From Clavibacter michiganensis (GTDB lineage Bacteria; Actinomycetota; Actinomycetes; Actinomycetales; Microbacteriaceae): a stretch of 64,000 nucleotides of DNA. The DNA lies in contig NZ_MDJZ01000005.1 in NCBI RefSeq assembly GCF_002151125.1, positions 427,960-491,959 of the forward strand. Reading direction: 5' to 3'. Position numbers and translations under genes: made by a program. Below are positions 58,995 to 64,000 of the stretch, piece by piece (within the stretch, counting starts at the first letter, position 1; the number at the start of each line of letters is the position of its first letter). Below the pieces are notes generated by a model. The model saw only the letters and a program-made list of their open reading frames with translations. It was not told the DNA's origin and ran no database searches.

Positions 58995-60223
58995 CGGCTC
59001 TCCTCGAGGAGGAAGGAGGTGCGGCTCGCGTCGGCGGCGCGGAGCTCCGGCTCCCAGCGGGTGGCGGAGCGGACGCCGCGGCTCATGCCGTGCGTCGAGT
59101 AGCCGCGCGTCATGCGGGCCGCGAGCTCCTCGTAGCCGTCGGCGATCGCGTCCCAGTCGTAGGTCTCCTCGGCGCGCTCCTGCAGGCGGCGGCCGATCGC
59201 GACGGCCTCCTCGGCGGCCGCCTCGGCGCCCTCGACGAGCCGGGCGACCCCGGCGGCGTCCGCCCAGAAGCGGCCGTCCTCGCCGAGCACGTCGCGGTTG
59301 AACACGTTGTCGTTCGCGAGCGTCGCGGTCGCCGCGCCCATGGCGCGCAGCAGCGACGGGTTCGTCCCGCCGACCGAGTGGCCGTGGATGTAGGTGAGCG
59401 CGTGGGCGTAGAGCTGGTCGAGCTGCTCCTGGTCCCAGACCCCGCCGAGGCGCTGGATGCGCGGGTCGGCGGTGGCGACCTGCTCGATGCGGTCGGTGTA
59501 GGCGGCGGAGTACGGCGCGGATCCGACGACGACGAGCGGCAGCGTCGCGTTCGACGCCGTGTACCCGTCGACGATGACGTCGACGTGGTTCTCCGGCTCG
59601 AAGCGCGCGACGACGAGGTGGTACTGGCCGGGCTCGAGGCCGAGCTCGGCGAGGCGGTCCGACGCGGGGTCGCGCAGGATGTTGGCGCCGTAGGTGAGCA
59701 GCTCCGTGGGGATCCCGAACTCGTGGTCGTAGTAGTCGGCGATGCCCTGCGCGTCGGAGATGAGCGCGTCCGCGTTCTTCACGGCCATCTGCTCGGCGAC
59801 GCGGTAGTACTTCTTGCCCATGCGGCCCCACTTGCCGCGCTTCCACTCGAGACCGTCCACGTGCACGGCCGTGGCCACGCCGCGCGAGCGGATGAGGGGC
59901 ACGAACGGCGCGTTGGCGGCGTTGAACACGAAGGCCGCGTCCTGGCGCTTCCCGAAGGCCAGGTGGATCGCGGACAGCGCGGTGTGGCTGAGCGTCTCGA
60001 TCGACTTGGTCTTGAGCGCCGGCAGGTGCACGAGAGCCATGCCGAGGTGGGTGCGGGGGCGCGCGCGGTTCGCGGAGCGGCAGTAGACGGTGACGTCGTG
60101 GCCGCGGGCGGCGAGGCGCTGCCCGATCTCCTCGATGGCGGTCTCGAATCCGCCGTACGCGGCGGGGACCCCGCGGGTCCCGACCATGGCGATGCGGAGT
60201 CGACGCGGTTCGATTGCAGACAT
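58991..60223 (-). CDS. DUF1972-type glycosyltransferase
   Basis: 410 residues. Begins with the DUF1972 signature MVGTRGVPAAYGGFETAIEEIG, then AVHVDGLEWKRGKWGRMG and a GT4-type C-terminal domain with VVARFEPENHVDVIVDGY and HGHSVGGTNPSLLRAMG. Homologues (Cps2T-like) add rhamnose to the growing repeat unit. Start ATG 60223 shares its last base region with the stop of the sugar transferase (TGATG), and its stop overlaps the CDP-alcohol enzyme start by 4 bases. Confidence 0.92.
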   Translation of the reverse strand: MSAIEPRRLRIAMVGTRGVPAAYGGFETAIEEIGQRLAARGHDVTVYCRSANRARPRTHLGMALVHLPALKTKSIETLSHTALSAIHLAFGKRQDAAFVFNAANAPFVPLIRSRGVATAVHVDGLEWKRGKWGRMGKKYYRVAEQMAVKNADALISDAQGIADYYDHEFGIPTELLTYGANILRDPASDRLAELGLEPGQYHLVVARFEPENHVDVIVDGYTASNATLPLVVVGSAPYSAAYTDRIEQVATADPRIQRLGGVWDQEQLDQLYAHALTYIHGHSVGGTNPSLLRAMGAATATLANDNVFNRDVLGEDGRFWADAAGVARLVEGAEAAAEEAVAIGRRLQERAEETYDWDAIADGYEELAARMTRGYSTHGMSRGVRSATRWEPELRAADASRTSFLLEESR

Positions 60224-61767
60224 CAGTAAGCCCCTACGGGTCGGGTGAGCACACGGAAGGTGCGCCACATGATCATCACGTCGCCGGTCAGGGACCAGTT
60301 CTCGACGTAGTACAGGTCGAGCCGGACGCTCTCGTCCCAGCTCAGGTCGCTCCGGCCGTTCACCTGCCACATGCCGGTGAGGCCCGGCTTGATGAACAGG
60401 CGGCGGTGCACGTGGCTCTCGTAGCCCTGCACCTCGGTCCGCAGCGGCGGGCGGGGCCCGACGAGGCTCATGTCGCCGACGAGGATGTTCCACAGCTGCG
60501 GGAGCTCGTCGAGCGAGTAGCGGCGGAGCACGGCTCCGACGCGGGTGACGCGCGGGTCGGCGCGCATCTTGAACAGCGGGCCGGATCCCTCGTTCGCCGC
60601 CGCCAGCGCCGCGAGCTCCGCCTCCGCGGTGACCCGCATCGAGCGGAACTTCAGCATGCGGAACTCCTGGCCGCTCTTGCCGACGCGCTCCTGGCGGAAG
60701 ATGGCGCCGCCCGGGCTGTCGGCGCGGACGACGGCGGCGATCACGAGCATCACCGGCGCGAGGACCAGGAGCGCGAGGCCGGCCACCGCGATGTCGAGGG
60801 CCCGCTTCATCACGTGCTTCCCGCCCTCGAACTGCGGGATCTCCACGTGGATGAGCGGGAGGCCCTCGACCGGGCGGAAGTGGATCCGGGGGCCGGCGAC
60901 GTCGGTGAGGCGCGACGCGAGCACCAGCTCGATCGACGAGCCCTCGAGCTCCCAGCCGAGCGTGCGGACGGCGTTGCTGCCGGCGCGCGGCTGGCTGGCG
61001 ACGATGACGGCGTCGGCGGCGGTGCGGGCGGCGGCCGCGGCGACGGATCCGAGGTCGGAGACGACGGGGATCGTGCGCCCGGCGACCTCGAGGCCGTCGA
61101 GGTGGTCGTCGATGGCGACGCCCACCACCGCGTAGCCGGAGGCGGGACGCAGCAGGATCTGCGCGGCCACGTCCTCGACGTCGGCCCGGGATCCCACGAC
61201 CACGACCCGCGACAGGTGCGCGCCCTGGAGGCGGCGGCGGATCAGCCACTGCCGCCAGGTCCACCGGCTCACGAGCAGCGCGACGACGCCGAGCGGGAAC
61301 GCCAGCACGACGTACCCGCGGGCGATGTCGACCTTGAGGAGCAGGAAGCCGACCGCCAGCGCGCCGAACGTGATGGCGGACGCGTTGACGACCCGCTTGT
61401 ACTCGGAGACGCCGACGCCGACGATGCGGGCGTCGCGGGTGCGGAACGCGCCCAGCACGGCGATCCACGCGGCCACGACGACGACGGAGACGATGCCGTA
61501 GTCGAGCTGCACGGATCCGGCGTCGACCGCCGCGTCCCCCGTGCCGAAGCGGGTGAGCTGGGCGACGAGGACGGTGGCGACGATGATCGCCCAGTCGCTC
61601 GCGATGAGGCGGGTGCGGTAGTCACGGGCCCAGCGGCGACCCGAAGGGACGGCGGGCGCGGCGGGGGCGACGCCGGATCCGATGATCGGGCGGTGCGCGG
61701 AGCGGCGCTCGGCGCGCAGGCGGGTGCGGCCGCCCCGGGTCGCGGGGCGGTTCCTCGTGGTGCTCAT
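60223..61767 (-). CDS. Exopolysaccharide polyprenyl glycosylphosphotransferase
   Basis: 514 residues. Initiates repeat-unit synthesis by moving a hexose-1-phosphate from a UDP-sugar to undecaprenyl phosphate. N-terminal basic tail, four membrane helices near 50-170, a CoA-binding-like domain, and the C-terminal bacterial sugar transferase domain (about residues 321-514: KRALDIAVAGLALLVL, EFRMLKFRSMR, DELPQLWNILVGDMSLVGPRPP, KPGLTGMWQVNGRS). ATG 61767 is preceded by a poor Shine-Dalgarno but overlaps (ATGA) the stop of a 35-codon leader frame, suggesting coupled translation. Confidence 0.93.
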   Translation of the reverse strand: MSTTRNRPATRGGRTRLRAERRSAHRPIIGSGVAPAAPAVPSGRRWARDYRTRLIASDWAIIVATVLVAQLTRFGTGDAAVDAGSVQLDYGIVSVVVVAAWIAVLGAFRTRDARIVGVGVSEYKRVVNASAITFGALAVGFLLLKVDIARGYVVLAFPLGVVALLVSRWTWRQWLIRRRLQGAHLSRVVVVGSRADVEDVAAQILLRPASGYAVVGVAIDDHLDGLEVAGRTIPVVSDLGSVAAAAARTAADAVIVASQPRAGSNAVRTLGWELEGSSIELVLASRLTDVAGPRIHFRPVEGLPLIHVEIPQFEGGKHVMKRALDIAVAGLALLVLAPVMLVIAAVVRADSPGGAIFRQERVGKSGQEFRMLKFRSMRVTAEAELAALAAANEGSGPLFKMRADPRVTRVGAVLRRYSLDELPQLWNILVGDMSLVGPRPPLRTEVQGYESHVHRRLFIKPGLTGMWQVNGRSDLSWDESVRLDLYYVENWSLTGDVMIMWRTFRVLTRPVGAY

Positions 61768-61871
61768 CGCGTGCCGGGCAGCGCGTCGAGCGGTCGGAGG
61801 GTCTCGTGGGGTCGGGTGGATGCGGGGAGGCGCGGCCGACGGGCTCGGTCCAGCGCCGATGACGGGTTCAT
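61764..61871 (-). CDS. Possible 35-residue leader peptide coupled to the sugar transferase
   Basis: ATG at 61871, TGA at 61766-61764, product [20 protein letters not shown] followed by 15 more residues. CAGGAA stands 9 bases before the ATG, and the TGA overlaps the sugar-transferase ATG (ATGA). GC at third codon positions is about 80 percent, below neighbouring genes. Could be a real coupling or attenuator frame, or chance. Confidence 0.4.
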   Translation of the reverse strand: MNPSSALDRARRPRLPASTRPHETLRPLDALPGTR

Positions 61872-62037
61872 CGGGTGAGTTCCTGCGTTTCGGGTTACAG
61901 GTGGGTGGTGCGGGGTGCGACGCGGTCCGGGAAGACCTCGTCCGGTTCACGGCTCGGGGACGGACGGGCTGGGTGGGCCTCGTCCGAGAGCATCCATCGC
62001 GGGTACGACGGGTGAACACCGGGTGGTGACGGTGGCA

Positions 62038-62043
62038 ATGCTA
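62038..62043 (-). promoter_or_regulatory. Possible -10 of the exopolysaccharide operon
   Basis: TAGCAT (leftward 62043-62038) in CTCTAGCATTGCC, about 265 bases before the sugar-transferase ATG, which would make a long leader containing the 35-codon frame. No -35 is apparent. Confidence 0.3.
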
Positions 62044-62098
62044 GAGGCTGCCCGCGTCTCCCGGCCCCTCCCCCTTCGGGGGACGCATGCGCCCCGAC

Positions 62099-62143
62099 GC
62101 GCAGGCGGGCCCACGCGCAGGCGGGCCGCCGCGCAGGCGGGCC
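62099..62143. repeat. Three direct repeats of GCGCAGGCGGGCC, 16-bp period
   Basis: Copies at 62099-62111, 62115-62127 and 62131-62143; the third runs into the terminator of the beta-helix gene. The function is unclear: slippage-prone spacer or protein-binding sites. Confidence 0.75.
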
Positions 62144-62166
62144 GATCCCCGGTGGGGATCGGCCCG
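62138..62166 (-). terminator. Terminator of the beta-helix protein gene
   Basis: Perfect 13-bp stem CGGGCCGATCCCC (62138-62150) / GGGGATCGGCCCG (62154-62166) with a 3-base loop, 21 bases past the stop codon at 62187. Confidence 0.82.
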
Positions 62167-62186
62167 TCGTCGGCGTGTGCGCGGGA

Positions 62187-64000
<1,814 letters not shown>

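Overview
The window is about 64 kb of very GC-rich (roughly 72-73 percent by eye), gene-dense chromosomal DNA from an actinobacterium. The gene order tilS-hpt-ftsH-folE-folP-folBK-DUF3180-PH-PH-DUF2520-panC-lysS-clpC, the many GTG starts, the ATGA/GTGA overlaps and the coryneform-type cell-wall and exopolysaccharide genes point to Microbacteriaceae, very possibly Clavibacter or a close relative (inference; no search was possible). I saw no insertion sequence, phage, integron, CRISPR array or replication origin.

Layout. 1-4379: a sugar ABC uptake operon (binding lipoprotein and two permeases, the second cut by the left edge) facing a divergent LacI regulator, with LacI-type palindromes between them. 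4417-7995: a marR-MFS efflux pair and a divergent LuxR regulator. 7962-9290: rplJ-rplL with an L10-type leader. 9291-11152: an aldo/keto reductase and an epimerase. 11256-27324: a long leftward run reading tilS, hpt, ftsH, the folate genes, membrane genes, panC, lysS, two tiny membrane proteins and clpC. 27379-30728: ppa, then two paralogous secreted peptidoglycan hydrolases (M23 and NlpC/P60). 31069-31492: tRNA-Glu, tRNA-Asp and tRNA-Phe. 31529-42117: accessory metabolism (macrodomain, acyltransferase, GH15, a MarR/DUF2071/TspO-like module, an epimerase, a GH10 enzyme without a signal peptide, an orphan histidine kinase).

42122-64000 is a Wzx/Wzy-type exopolysaccharide region: flippase, glycosyltransferases, a tandem double glycosyltransferase, a BY-type tyrosine kinase, an O-antigen-ligase-like polymerase, a 1965-residue secreted propeller/LamG/PKD protein, and a tightly coupled operon (polyprenyl-phosphate sugar transferase, DUF1972 glycosyltransferase, CDP-alcohol phosphatidyltransferase, GT4 glycosyltransferase). 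A secreted right-handed beta-helix protein runs off the right edge. This region is the best candidate for undescribed biology: a CDP-alcohol phosphatidyltransferase sits inside a polysaccharide operon, and a giant surface protein with freshly duplicated PKD domains is encoded right behind it.
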